Shown here: positions 35,301 to 43,424 of the stretch, one piece after another | Position numbering within the stretch: position 1 is the first letter of the stretch | Layout of the letters: the number at the start of each line of letters is the position of its first letter | Assembly (NCBI RefSeq): GCF_037975245.1 | Contig: NC_092581.1 | Span: 13,855,303-13,919,302, forward strand | DNA length: 64,000 nucleotides | Direction: 5' to 3' | Source of the DNA: Apostichopus japonicus | Lineage: Eukaryota > Echinodermata > Holothuroidea > Aspidochirotida > Stichopodidae | Translations under genes and position numbers: made by a program | Notes under the pieces: model-generated | What the model was told of the DNA's origin: nothing | Databases searched by the model: none | What the model saw: the letters and a program-made list of their open reading frames with translations, nothing else

Positions 35301-38300
35301 ACCTCTGTCAGGTATGTTGACAAAACAATATACATCGGAAAGATGAAGTTCAGAAAAGGGTTGTTTGGTTAATGGAGTTTAGAATGAATCAAACAGGAAC
35401 TAAGGTGATGAAACTTCAATAACATGTAAATCAGAGCAAACAGGGAGAGAAACTGCGTTGAGTCCTTCATGTTTCTAATAGAGTTACTTGTCTCTTTTGC
35501 TATACATCAGACCAGCGTTTCGATACATCCATAGTGTGTAACCAGTGTAATTGTCAGGAGTCATTGCTATGTCAAAATTAAAAGTTTTAAAAAAAATAGA
35601 TGGGAGAAAAGCAATAATAAAATTACATCACTGTTTAAACAAATTAGATGCAAATAAGTAAAATTTGTAGTTGTAAAAATAGGAAAATTTTCTCTTCAAA
35701 ATGTAATCACTCATCTATATTCATATTCTTTTTTTGTATTTTCAGAATTGTTTCTTTGCTGGCAGGAAAGCCAAACATCATAAACTGTCCCACCAAATGC
35801 AGGAATACTGCACAGCTGTAAGTATAAATATTCATAAAAAGTAATTAGATATATTTAAAGTTGTTTTATAAACTAGTGTGGGTTTAAATAATATAAATTG
35901 AGTTACTTGCATTCTTCGGTTTTTATACATGACTTGTTACATGTGCCATGGTTTCCATTTATACATTGTATCAGTTCTACCATACATTATTATATACTAG
36001 TCTGGGCCTAAATATGTAAACTTTCAACAACTTGCATTCTTCGGTTTTAGGCGACTTGTTACGTGTGCCATGGTTTACATTGTTTCAAACGTTGTATATG
36101 TTCTACTATATTGGAAAATAGATGTGAAAGAACATTGGAATTAATTATGCTCTTTAGTGCAGAAATTGTATAAGGATGGCCATCAAGTAGATAACTTACA
36201 GCATACTGATTACTTCTCAACCAGACATTTTTTTTATATGAGCCATTCCAAAGCAATGATCCTTCGGAAAGTGCTCATCAACCAATTTGAATACTATCTG
36301 AAGAAGATGGAGTGAATAATAGAACAGTTTTAAGTTTTAGGGGGCACATATTCCCCATGTCCCCCCTCCCTCCCATTCCTGAATATAATAGTCCCAATGC
36401 CCATGTTGGTGTGTGGTATTATTAGAATAGCTAATCGGTTCTTTCAGTAAAATTAATTTCTTCTAACGAATCTCATTTATTTCTTTATTCATTTCATAGA
36501 CTACTTCTGGTGAAGACGTCAGAGATTTTGCCAAAGTTTTCAAAAATAAGTTTAAATCGAAGAAACACTATCAGAAACATCCTCGAGTGGGATACCTGCC
36601 TGTTCAATCAGTACTAGAGGGCGACAATCTGGAATCGTAAGTATCTTCTCTTTCTCCCAAGAAAGCATGAATACCATCGCTGCATCAACAAAACAGTTTA
36701 GCTGAAGTATAAAGGTTACTGATTTACACACTCGGACGATTTCACACACTCGATGCTTAGAGGATGCTGATATGTGCTATGTAAATAACTCTTATTGAGT
36801 ATAAAACCCTGCTGTTTTTTGTGTAGGTCAAAGTTAATTTGAGGTCAGTAGAGGTCAAAGTCTGTAAACCATGTACACAGGATAATGCCAAAAGTTGTTA
36901 GAATCACATCTCGGTTGTAGACGTTATTCCTTGCCTAGGACTCTGTTCCCGTACAGCATTTTATCCTGTTTACCTTTTCCTCTCGGTGAATAGAATGTCT
37001 TGTATTTGTCGCTTGACATGTTTGTGGTAAAGTCTTTTTGTCAACACTGATTTTAATGACACAGTAAAGTAGCTTCGTAACAAAAGAACATGTCTCAAAA
37101 AAATGGTCCCATTTTCTCACTGATTAAGTTAAAGTTAGGGAATCAGGTATTCAAATTCATGTTGAAGGATGGGGTCATATGCATTTAGGGAACTGGTCAC
37201 AAAGTATCATTAAATTATACTTGCAGACACAAGCCTAATTAACGATATTAATTAATATTATGCCATATTCTCTTCCTTTTTCTGCAGTCCTGCCTCTACC
37301 CCACAGCACTTGGCTAACCAAGACACTCATACAAGACTAGAGTTGTATGCACACAGGTATGTTGTTCCTTCAACGAGAATATGTTTAAAAATTCAAAATT
37401 GAACCCTCCTTTTAAATCAAAAAATCTTCATTCATCTCATTAAAATTTAAGACCTTTTCAATCAGTCAAGTTGAAGATGAAGTTTGAAAGCCAAAGAATC
37501 TTTCTTTCTTTCTTCCTTCCCTTCCCTTCCTATCTAACCTACCCACCCCTCAATTGCCATCAAGATCGTTTTTGAAATATTGATACCATAACTTTTTGAT
37601 ATGCAGAGGCAACAACCCTCTCTTGTAAGTTATTGCTGAACTAACCCATCTAGCTTGTACTTTGTAATTTTGTTCCCTACGGTATTCATATCTTACTTAA
37701 GAATGATATTATTTAATCTTATTTCTCTATAAATTCAAGCATTTCTTTATTTTTGACCCATAGATTTCTGTTTCTTTTTCTTTCTTTTTAAAAACACTTC
37801 CCCCTGTAAACTTTCTATGTAACCCTTCAACCAGCTTATTATGCTTGTATCTCTAGTAATTGAATTTTTCTTTAACAGGTTAGCAGAAGTAGAATCTCAG
37901 TCCCAGGGCAGCCTTACAACAAATTCCAGTCAACCCGATATGTAAGTTTTGAAAGCCATTTTAACATATTTCTTTTCTGTTCCTTTGCTCTATAAAGTCA
38001 CATGGAAATGTAAAAGAAACATCATCTCAAGCAACCTCTGTTTGTTGGCTAGCCTGCATTGTAGATGGTATTTATGAGTTGAGGTATGGCACTGTGTCAG
38101 AAAGAAAAGCTGCAAAATACCCTGCAGCAAGGCTGAATCAGTATCTAGGAATAGAGATTATCTTGGCAGACCGGCTGTATGAAACTGTGGAGCACAAACA
38201 AATCATGTCCTACAACACCTAGCTACAGTGATGCTTTAAATGTCACCCATTGACTTTTGCCACAGTGCCCAAATGGATGGCGCTACTCCAGAATAGATAA

Positions 38301-41300
38301 TAAAAACAATCTGTGACAACAGACTGAAATTTAAAACCATTGGGTAACTGTTTGTGCCATGATCTTCTTTACCAAATCCCAGTTTTTGGGGGAAAACCTG
38401 ATCTAAATTCAACCTGTGACACATATCAGGTTTCTTTACTGATATGAAATGAAAATGTTTTTTCCCTTCCCTCCCCCCGCCCCCCAACTGAAGTCATTGT
38501 GACATACAGATAATCATGTGTGTGCATTTTCTAAAGAGGAAATCATACGGAAATTGGAGAGCAGTTGTTGTATTGTATAAGTGTAGTAACAGAGTGAAAC
38601 CACAATGAATTGTGTCCATTTGGGGGCATTACAGCTTTGTTTTAAGATTAAGTTGAACAGTAGTAATGGTATCTCTTTTCTTCTTTTCTCTGTAGGGACG
38701 ATGAGCACCAGTTGATTGCACACTATTGCCATAGCCTTGGTGGTGACGTCTCATCCATGGTAAGTAACATATGGTGGGGGGGGGGGTCAATTGGGGAGGT
38801 CAATTGGGGGGAGAGGGTGACCAAAGGGATTTCCCTAGAGGTTTAAGTTGTTCAAGAAAAAGATGCAACATCTTCCAAAGTGGTCACACTGCCCGAATTG
38901 TCACATTTGGAGAGAGAATCGGTTAAATAACCCCTCATGCCCTTCCTCAAACATTTAAGCTGGAGGGATGTGGGAGAGGTCTTTATATGGCAAGTGTCCA
39001 CCACTTCTAGAAATGTGTGCAATTGTCTTGTAGACAGTCTTAAATTTTGGACATTTTGTGAGAAATTCAAAGAAATAACATTTGATAAATATTCAGTGAT
39101 TATCAAGAAGGAAGCGTGTTTGTTAACTTCCAAAACTTAACTGAACTGTGAATACCCTGGGACTCGTTAATGAAAGTGGAAGTGTATACCTCCGTGTTGC
39201 TGAATAAACAAATCGAAGACATTTTCAGATCAACAGTTTGATATCCTGTTTTAAAACAAAGAGGAAGTCATGCTTCTTCTTTCGTTCTGTATAATAATAG
39301 AAACAAGTTGCAGTTTCAGTTGGTTACTGAATGCGATAAGTAGCTAAGGCATAGGCCAAAGGAAACATAATTATGGTACAGGGGGGATGTAGATGATGTT
39401 TTAGCAGTTCAGTATCCATTCAGGAAATCAGAAATATCGCAGACATTTCTCAAATAAATAAATTGTCAGAAGAAATCTCTTAGTGTTTATTTCATATTCC
39501 TGCTCTTTACAAGACTTTTATCATACAGATACTCCTGCGCAACCACATCATAATTTTCCCAATGGGAGTGCCAATCGCAAGCCTTAAAGGCATTGAAGAA
39601 TCGCCCCAAACTGCGTGCCACGCTCTGAAAAAGTTAACTTTCCGTTGCTTGCAAATGACGTTTTCTTCTTGTCGCTACAAAATGCAGACAGTAATGAAAT
39701 TAACATGATACCTTGTTATCTTTATCTAGACCTGGAATGTCCACGCTGCTATGTACACTGTGTTGCGGGTATTGACTGTAGCTGCATGTATTGACTGTAC
39801 ACTAGTGTCTAATTACCGACGGTAGCAAGCTGTGTGTATTTTCTGGGATCGATGGTGGTGTCTAACACTTCTGTTACACCTCATTCGAAACTAGATCAGA
39901 TTACCGGCATTAGACGTTTCTTTGTGCACGAGTCTTCACACCCTTTAAATAAACACAGGGTCCTGTCATATTTATCAAATCTAATTTTGATTAGATGCAG
40001 TCTCAGAATTCACCGATAATTCTTTCTTGGGAATCTCTAGCAAACACTTGTGGGCAAACTACCTGCACGTTCCCTAATCCATTTCACTAGCACACAGTTG
40101 AGATATAAAAAATCTTTGGAGATCACACAAACAGTAAAGATTTAATATATGATATATCAGCGCCCATGGTAGAGATGCTTAAAATCCCCATTGCAATTTC
40201 ACCAAGTTTCAAGCAAATAAAATTTGTATTTCGTTTACTTTGCTCTGCTCTACTCTACTCTAATTAGCAAAGAGATTGTGTTGAAGGAATTTTAAGATAC
40301 ATTAATATTGATGTGAGGTCATTCTTTAACAAGTTGAGATTATTTTATTGTTTTGATCTATAATATTTACATTGTTTATATCTACTACAACCTTCTTCTT
40401 GTTTATATCTATCTAGCCTCAGAGTCCCACCCAGATCATCGTAGCTATCGATGCCGAGCAGAGACCAGACTTAGAGACCCAGATCAAGGATTTAGAAACA
40501 GAAAACAAGTGAGTCTCTCACCAGGATGATATTTATCACTTTCTGAAAGTCTATAAGAATTGCTTTCTATTTTTTTGTACTATTTTTGGTTTATTACACA
40601 AAGACCCTGACATGTACCAGGGGCAGACCAAAAAGGGAGCCCTGAATCCTCCCCCTCCCCCCCCGGGCCGGGGAAGCTTTCTGGCACTGGTAGCTGCAAA
40701 CATATCAACCGTGCATAGTCCATGTTGAACACATGCATTCTTTATTTATATTCAGCATATCCTCAAGCACTTTGTCATTGTTAGTTTTTTTCGGTACTCG
40801 CCACCGAGCCCATATCCTAGATCTGCTGTTGTGTACTTGTACACATATGACAGAGATTTGTTAGGTCAATTCAAAGAATATGTAACATTTCATCCAAATA
40901 ACACCGTAACATATCTCATACGACACACAGTTAAGTGATGGGTAACGCTACGGTACTGCAACCAATTACGATGGGTTACATCTGCACCATTATATAATAT
41001 ATTTGTCATTTCTACAACAACTACAAAAACAGGACCTTAACTGATGAGCTGGACAGATTGAGAGTGGTCCAACGGGAAGACGAAGCTAAGGCCAAGCAGC
41101 TTCTGAATGGAGACGATAAGAACAGATCTCCGGGGAGGAACCTTGAACTCTTAGAGGAAGCCAAGTTACTACGGCAACACAAAGGAAGGCTGGAAGCCAG
41201 GATGCAGATACTCGAGGACCATAACAGACAGTTGGAGGCTCAACTACAACGACTGAGACAGTTGTTAGAACAGGTAGGATTGATACCGGTGGGGGGAGAG

Positions 41301-43116
41301 GAGGGGGGAGACTGGACTGTTACATATGGTGGTCTTGAATGCAGGGAATTGATAAAAGGTTAAGGGGACACTTAAATCGGGGAGGGTTGATGCCAGGGAA
41401 GGGTTAAGGGATGCTATATGGAACACGAGTTGGCTTAATACCAATTAGGGATTAGGGTGCTTGATACTAGTGAGGGGGTAGGGGAACTTTAGATAGAGAA
41501 ATATGGGGGTGGAGGGGATGTTTGATAGCAAACTGTGGGGGGCTTGATACTTGTCAATCGGGGGGGGCTTGATACTTGTCAATGCTGTGTGGTAGGAGAC
41601 ACTAGACAAGGAATGTGGGAGCTTGATACCAGTTAAATGGTGTAGGGAAGGTGTTCTCAACAGGCAACTTACAGACCAATATCCAGCTCATGAAAGATTT
41701 CAATCGGGCCGGCTAAGAAAGATCGGACTCGCTAGCTAGCACTAATTTGTGGTGCAAGCCCCTCACGTATTAGGTTTGTGCAAACCTTTCCATCTGTACA
41801 TGTACGTGGATTGTCGGTAAATACGCTCTTCACATTTTACCTGTAGCCTACGGACCACAGTGCCTCAAGACTCTCGTCATCAAAAACAACGACTCCAGTC
41901 ACTTCACGTCCCTTGCCAAGACCACAGAGGGCGCCCCAGCATAACTCTCATGGAGGCACCAGTGATTATGATAGCGATATGGCAGGTAAGCATAGACATT
42001 ACTGCAAGATCAAAGGTGTTCTTAGAACAGGGCAAAAAGAAATGAAAGCTCTGTTCTGCAAATTCCAGGTTTTATATTATTACAACAAAATGTTGGAAGA
42101 AGAGGGCTGACTCTCCCACTGACATCCCCCCCCCAACCCCATGCAAAGAAAACAAAGCTTGTTTGGGGCCATATTATTCATGAACATTTCTGTGATGCAT
42201 ATACATAATTGACAGAGTTAATCAAGTGCTTCTCTGGTCCAATGATAGAACTTGATTGAAAAGTTGACACAATTTTTGTTGAAAAATTCAACTTATTTGA
42301 AGTAAGTTGAAATTAATTTTCATGGCAATTTATAATTTCTACAGGTTTATGTTAGATTATTTGTAGAAAACACGTTTTGTTTTTTTTCTTTCTGCTAATA
42401 GGCGAGGACCATCAAAGGCAGTCTCCCCCACCTTATTCATCTGTCACCAGCAACGGTTCAGCACCCTTCAGAAATGGAAACAATTCTGCCCACATGAACG
42501 GGAATGCGAACCACAACGGTAGAATCGACCTCGACAAAGTTATTCAAGAGTTAAACTCCTTCCCGGATGATAAACCAACAACAGGTTTGTGACTAAATTG
42601 AAGCAAACTAATGAATACAAAATTTGAAAGCATGCACAGATGATTGATAAATTGATTAGTTGATTATCTGTTTAAAAATTTAAATTTTAAAAAATTTTAA
42701 AAAATTTTAAAATTTTTTAAAAATTTAAATTTAAAAAAACTAAATTGAAATAAAGTGACATGGAATTTTGTAATAATATTTCTTGTTTATTTCCTTTGTG
42801 CCTATGTGTCGTCATGCAAGATTGCATCTTTCGAGACCAAGTACGGGTATTCCAAACGCTTCTGTCTTCACAACCTTTATACATGATTTACATAACTCTT
42901 GTATGTCATTAAGCAGCAAACTAATGAATAAAAAATATGAAAGCACGCACGAATGATTGATGAAATTGATCGGTTGATTATTATCTGTTTTACGCATTAG
43001 GAGGGAACAACGTCGGGAGCCTTCTGAACGCAGCAGACAACATCGGGAAAGCCGTGGGTACCTTAGTGACCGTGATGACTGATGACGAACACGACCAGAA
43101 AGAAACCGAGTCGTGA
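23206..43116 (+). CDS. DMD: dystrophin/utrophin-family protein, C-terminal half (22 joined exons)
   Basis: Dystrophin links cortical actin to the dystroglycan complex at the plasma membrane; its C-terminal half binds beta-dystroglycan, syntrophins and dystrobrevin. Joined exons: 23206-23378, 24115-24271, 26262-26367, 27605-27756, 28576-28710, 29765-29990, 30516-30576, 31497-31633, 32038-32242, 32930-33015, 33238-33395, 35105-35311, 35746-35817, 36500-36636, 37288-37356, 37879-37941, 38696-38759, 40417-40508, 41033-41273, 41847-41985, 42402-42584, 43001-43116. Every phase matches and the frame stays open for 992 residues. Residues about 1-315 are spectrin repeats, 318-345 WW, 350-535 EF-hand region, 575-625 ZZ finger, 735-847 paired coiled coils, then a polar tail. 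Identity is clear from blocks such as [26 protein letters not shown] and [20 protein letters not shown]. The actin-binding domain and most of the rod lie left of the window. Vertebrates have separate DMD and UTRN genes; this one could be the single ancestral-type gene, which I cannot test here. Confidence 0.96.
24115..24271 (+). CDS. DMD: dystrophin exon (human exon 57 equivalent)
   Basis: Acceptor CCAATAG, donor GTAAGG. It completes an Arg codon, then reads [10 protein letters not shown]...[18 protein letters not shown]...DDHK, spectrin repeat. The 157-nt length is the same as human exon 57 as recalled. Confidence 0.93.
24470..24560 (+). repeat. G-rich GGTGAGAGGGG-type minisatellite
   Basis: Several imperfect units of GGGATGGTGAGAGGGG follow one another about 200 bases after the exon ending 24271. 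The strand has many GGG runs and could form G-quadruplex structures. Confidence 0.7.
25129..25240 (+). repeat. 56-bp tandem duplication
   Basis: AAGGAGCCAT(C/A)TTGTCTCCAC and its downstream sequence occur twice, at about 25129 and 25185, with scattered differences. Confidence 0.75.
26262..26367 (+). CDS. DMD: dystrophin exon (human exon 58 equivalent)
   Basis: Acceptor TTTGCTAG, donor GTAAGA. It reads [17 protein letters not shown]...[13 protein letters not shown] and ends in phase 1. At 106 nt it is shorter than the human exon. A minisatellite begins about 140 bases downstream. Confidence 0.88.
26505..27230. repeat. composite minisatellite in dystrophin intron
   Basis: Two interleaved units alternate: a 27-mer ending in GTAGAATTCTCCTTGGTAT and a 20-mer, GAGTACAACAGCATGTGTAT. 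They form a higher-order block of about 96 bp repeated several times; the long unit carries an EcoRI site. Three minus-strand frames stay open for 181-238 codons only because the unit lacks stops. I do not regard these as genes. Confidence 0.92.
27605..27756 (+). CDS. DMD: dystrophin exon (5' part of human exon 59 equivalent)
   Basis: Acceptor TTTAAAG, donor GTAAGA. It reads [20 protein letters not shown]...[21 protein letters not shown] and ends in phase 0. The human counterpart is one exon; here an intron divides it. Confidence 0.9.
28576..28710 (+). CDS. DMD: dystrophin exon (3' part of human exon 59 equivalent)
   Basis: Acceptor TTTGACAG, donor GTAATT, 45 whole codons: [16 protein letters not shown]...[24 protein letters not shown]. 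The [13 protein letters not shown] segment matches the conserved SWQPVGDLLIDSL of vertebrate dystrophin. Confidence 0.92.
29765..29990 (+). CDS. DMD: dystrophin exon (human exons 60+61 fused)
   Basis: Acceptor AATTCCAG, donor GTATGT. It covers the last spectrin repeat, ending [17 protein letters not shown] (vertebrate HRDFGPASQHFL). Its 226 nt equals recalled human exons 60 (147) plus 61 (79). A G-run of about 12 bases follows within 20 bases of the donor. Confidence 0.94.
30516..30576 (+). CDS. DMD: dystrophin exon, first half of WW domain (human exon 62)
   Basis: Acceptor TATACAG, donor GTAAGT, 61 nt as in human exon 62. It reads [19 protein letters not shown] and carries the first WW tryptophan. 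The WW domain with the EF-hands binds the PPxY tail of beta-dystroglycan. Confidence 0.95.
30905..31090 (+). repeat. interspersed repeat, copy a
   Basis: AAGGCTGAATCAGT...AGACC...GAGCACAA...ATGTCCTA...CCT(G/A)GCT matches 38105-38265 in order with many substitutions and small gaps. Family unknown; no coding signal. Confidence 0.5.
31497..31633 (+). CDS. DMD: dystrophin exon, second half of WW domain (human exons 63+64 fused)
   Basis: Acceptor CTTCACAG, donor GTGAGT. It reads [20 protein letters not shown]...[15 protein letters not shown]; the THWDHP tryptophan is the second WW signature. Its 137 nt equals recalled human exons 63 (62) plus 64 (75). Confidence 0.95.
32038..32242 (+). CDS. DMD: dystrophin exon, EF-hand region (human exon 65)
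   Basis: Acceptor TCTACAG, donor GTGAGT. It reads [20 protein letters not shown]...[17 protein letters not shown] and ends [14 protein letters not shown], nearly invariant in the family. Confidence 0.95.
32930..33015 (+). CDS. DMD: dystrophin exon, EF-hand region (human exon 66)
   Basis: Acceptor CGACCAG, donor GTGAGT, 86 nt as in human exon 66. It reads [19 protein letters not shown] then NAHLEDKYR. Confidence 0.95.
33238..33395 (+). CDS. DMD: dystrophin exon, EF-hand region (human exon 67)
   Basis: Acceptor CTCACAG, donor GTAAAT, 158 nt as in human exon 67. It reads [19 protein letters not shown]...[20 protein letters not shown]...CFNM. The donor lies at the very start of a three-unit tandem repeat. 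Confidence 0.96.
33396..33755 (+). repeat. three ~120-bp tandem repeats directly after a splice donor
   Basis: TAAAGGGTTTTCTCAATTCT recurs at 33401, 33523 and 33641 (periods 122 and 118); each unit ends near GTGGCATTGTCCAGTGGGCG. The first begins at the donor of the exon ending 33395, and the third is interrupted by the (ATT)n end of the LINE fragment. Confidence 0.88.
33751..34140 (-). mobile_element. 5'-truncated non-LTR retrotransposon (RT C-terminus and 3' end)
   Basis: The minus strand keeps an open frame from about 34125 to 33856 with [20 protein letters not shown], then [29 protein letters not shown]. This is the conserved C-terminus of L2/CR1-like reverse-transcriptase proteins. A stop, a short 3' UTR containing AAGTGCTTTGAAACACTGTA, and an (ATT)n tail follow. 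The catalytic reverse-transcriptase part is absent, so it is a dead copy, inserted in the dystrophin intron against the gene's direction. Confidence 0.85.
33756..35104 (+). other. dystrophin intron with LINE fragment and C/G runs
   Basis: Beyond the LINE piece this holds a C-run near 34246, a G-run near 34800 and stop-rich text; no exon seen before the acceptor at 35105. Confidence 0.6.
35105..35311 (+). CDS. DMD: dystrophin exon, EF-hand end and first part of ZZ finger
   Basis: Acceptor TTGTTCCAG, donor GTATGT. It reads [20 protein letters not shown]...[32 protein letters not shown]...FDLCQ. The paired cysteines are zinc ligands of the ZZ domain. With the next exon it totals 279 nt, as recalled human exons 68+69 do, but the intron position differs. 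Confidence 0.95.
35746..35817 (+). CDS. DMD: dystrophin exon, end of ZZ finger
   Basis: Acceptor TTTTCAG, donor GTAAGT, 24 whole codons: [20 protein letters not shown] then YCTA. The Cys and the paired histidines complete the ZZ zinc ligands. Confidence 0.94.
36500..36636 (+). CDS. DMD: dystrophin exon after ZZ finger (human exon 70)
   Basis: Acceptor TTTCATAG, donor GTAAGT, 137 nt as in human exon 70. It reads [20 protein letters not shown]...[19 protein letters not shown]. Confidence 0.95.
37288..37356 (+). CDS. DMD: dystrophin exon (human exon 72 equivalent)
   Basis: Acceptor TTCTGCAG, donor GTATGT. It reads [20 protein letters not shown] then AHR. No counterpart of the short alternatively spliced vertebrate exon 71 (INFWPVD region) was seen before it. 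Confidence 0.9.
37879..37941 (+). CDS. DMD: dystrophin exon (human exon 73 equivalent)
   Basis: Acceptor TTTAACAG, donor GTAAGT, 63 nt. It reads [20 protein letters not shown], a Ser/Gln-rich linker; in vertebrates this region is close to the first syntrophin-binding site. Confidence 0.88.
38105..38265 (+). repeat. interspersed repeat, copy b
   Basis: Diverged partner of 30905-31090, in the same orientation in another dystrophin intron. Confidence 0.5.
38696..38759 (+). CDS. DMD: dystrophin exon (5' part of human exon 74 equivalent)
   Basis: Acceptor TCTGTAG, donor GTAAGT. It reads [20 protein letters not shown] then SM, matching vertebrate DDEHLLIQHYCQSL. Confidence 0.93.
38760..40416 (+). 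other. dystrophin intron with MITE copy
   Basis: Carries a G-run near 38774 and the MITE copy at 39586-39946; no exon recognised. Confidence 0.6.
39586..39946 (+). mobile_element. MITE-like element, copy 1
   Basis: About 360 bp starting AAAGGCATTGAAGA and ending GAGTCTTCACACCCTTT; these ends are inverted repeats of each other. TTAA overlaps both borders, suggesting a TTAA target duplication. No coding capacity. It lies in the intron between the exons at 38696 and 40417. Copies at 52948 and 54123 are inverted relative to it. Confidence 0.75.
40417..40508 (+). CDS. DMD: dystrophin exon (3' part of human exon 74), first coiled coil
   Basis: Acceptor TATCTAG, donor GTGAGT. It reads [20 protein letters not shown] then [10 protein letters not shown]; vertebrate PRSPAQILISLESEERGELE aligns. 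This begins the dystrobrevin-binding coiled coil. Confidence 0.93.
41033..41273 (+). CDS. DMD: dystrophin exon, second coiled coil (human exon 75)
   Basis: Acceptor AAAAACAG, donor GTAGGA. It contains [20 protein letters not shown] and [14 protein letters not shown], the most conserved dystrobrevin-binding helix of the family. A G-rich degenerate repeat follows directly. Confidence 0.96.
41274..41660 (+). repeat. G-rich degenerate repeat after coiled-coil exon
   Basis: Imperfect units built on GCTTGATAC(C/T)..GT and GGGGAGGG motifs fill the start of the intron. The coding strand is strongly G-biased with runs of 4-9 G. Confidence 0.6.
41847..41985 (+). CDS. DMD: dystrophin exon, polar tail (human exon 76 equivalent)
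   Basis: Acceptor CCTGTAG, donor GTAAGC. It reads [20 protein letters not shown]...[12 protein letters not shown], Ser/Thr/Pro-rich and weakly conserved; SDYDSDM resembles the vertebrate SQTSDSMGEEDLL region. Confidence 0.87.
42402..42584 (+). CDS. DMD: dystrophin exon, C-terminal tail (human exon 77-78 region)
   Basis: Acceptor TGCTAATAG, donor GTTTGT. It reads [20 protein letters not shown]...[20 protein letters not shown], with [12 protein letters not shown] matching vertebrate LEEVMEQLNNSFP. PPPY is a WW-ligand-type motif. If the donor is not used, the frame stops two codons later after Gly-Leu, giving a shorter tail. Confidence 0.9.
42660..42745. repeat. AAATTT-rich near-palindromic tract
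   Basis: A run of AAATTTAAATTTTAAAAAATTTT-like units with no G or C lies in the last dystrophin intron. It is self-complementary and of low complexity. Confidence 0.7.
43001..43116 (+). CDS. DMD: dystrophin terminal coding exon
   Basis: Acceptor ACGCATTAG. It reads [20 protein letters not shown] then [18 protein letters not shown] and stops at TGA 43114-43116. It keeps phase with the preceding exon. The helix [20 protein letters not shown] is not part of the vertebrate dystrophin C-terminus, so this end differs by lineage. Confidence 0.85.
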
Positions 43117-43408
43117 CAGCCAGACTGAAAACGCTGAATAATTCAGACAAATAATTTCAAGAAGAGAAGAAGCCGGTGTACAGAACATCGTCGAAACAGT
43201 AACTTTCAAAAAATTTCCAAATTCTAAGCAAAAAAGGAAGGAAACTTTTTCAACCCACAGAGAGGGGATCGATCATATCTCGGAGAAAAGTCTGGGAATC
43301 GTGGAGTGTATGGGTTACCGCGGAAATAACTGTTTGATATTGGTTAACGATATACTGAATTTAAGGAAAATTCTAAACTTACTCTTAAGGGTAGCTGTCA
43401 ACGAATGG

Positions 43409-43424
43409 AATAAATTTGAATAAA
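43409..43424 (+). promoter_or_regulatory. polyadenylation signals (two overlapping-repeat AATAAA)
   Basis: AATAAA occurs at 43409-43414 and again at 43419-43424, about 300 bases after the dystrophin stop. They are suitable for 3'-end formation, but this AT-rich sequence has other AATAAA copies (for example near 45720), so the used site is unknown. Confidence 0.4.
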
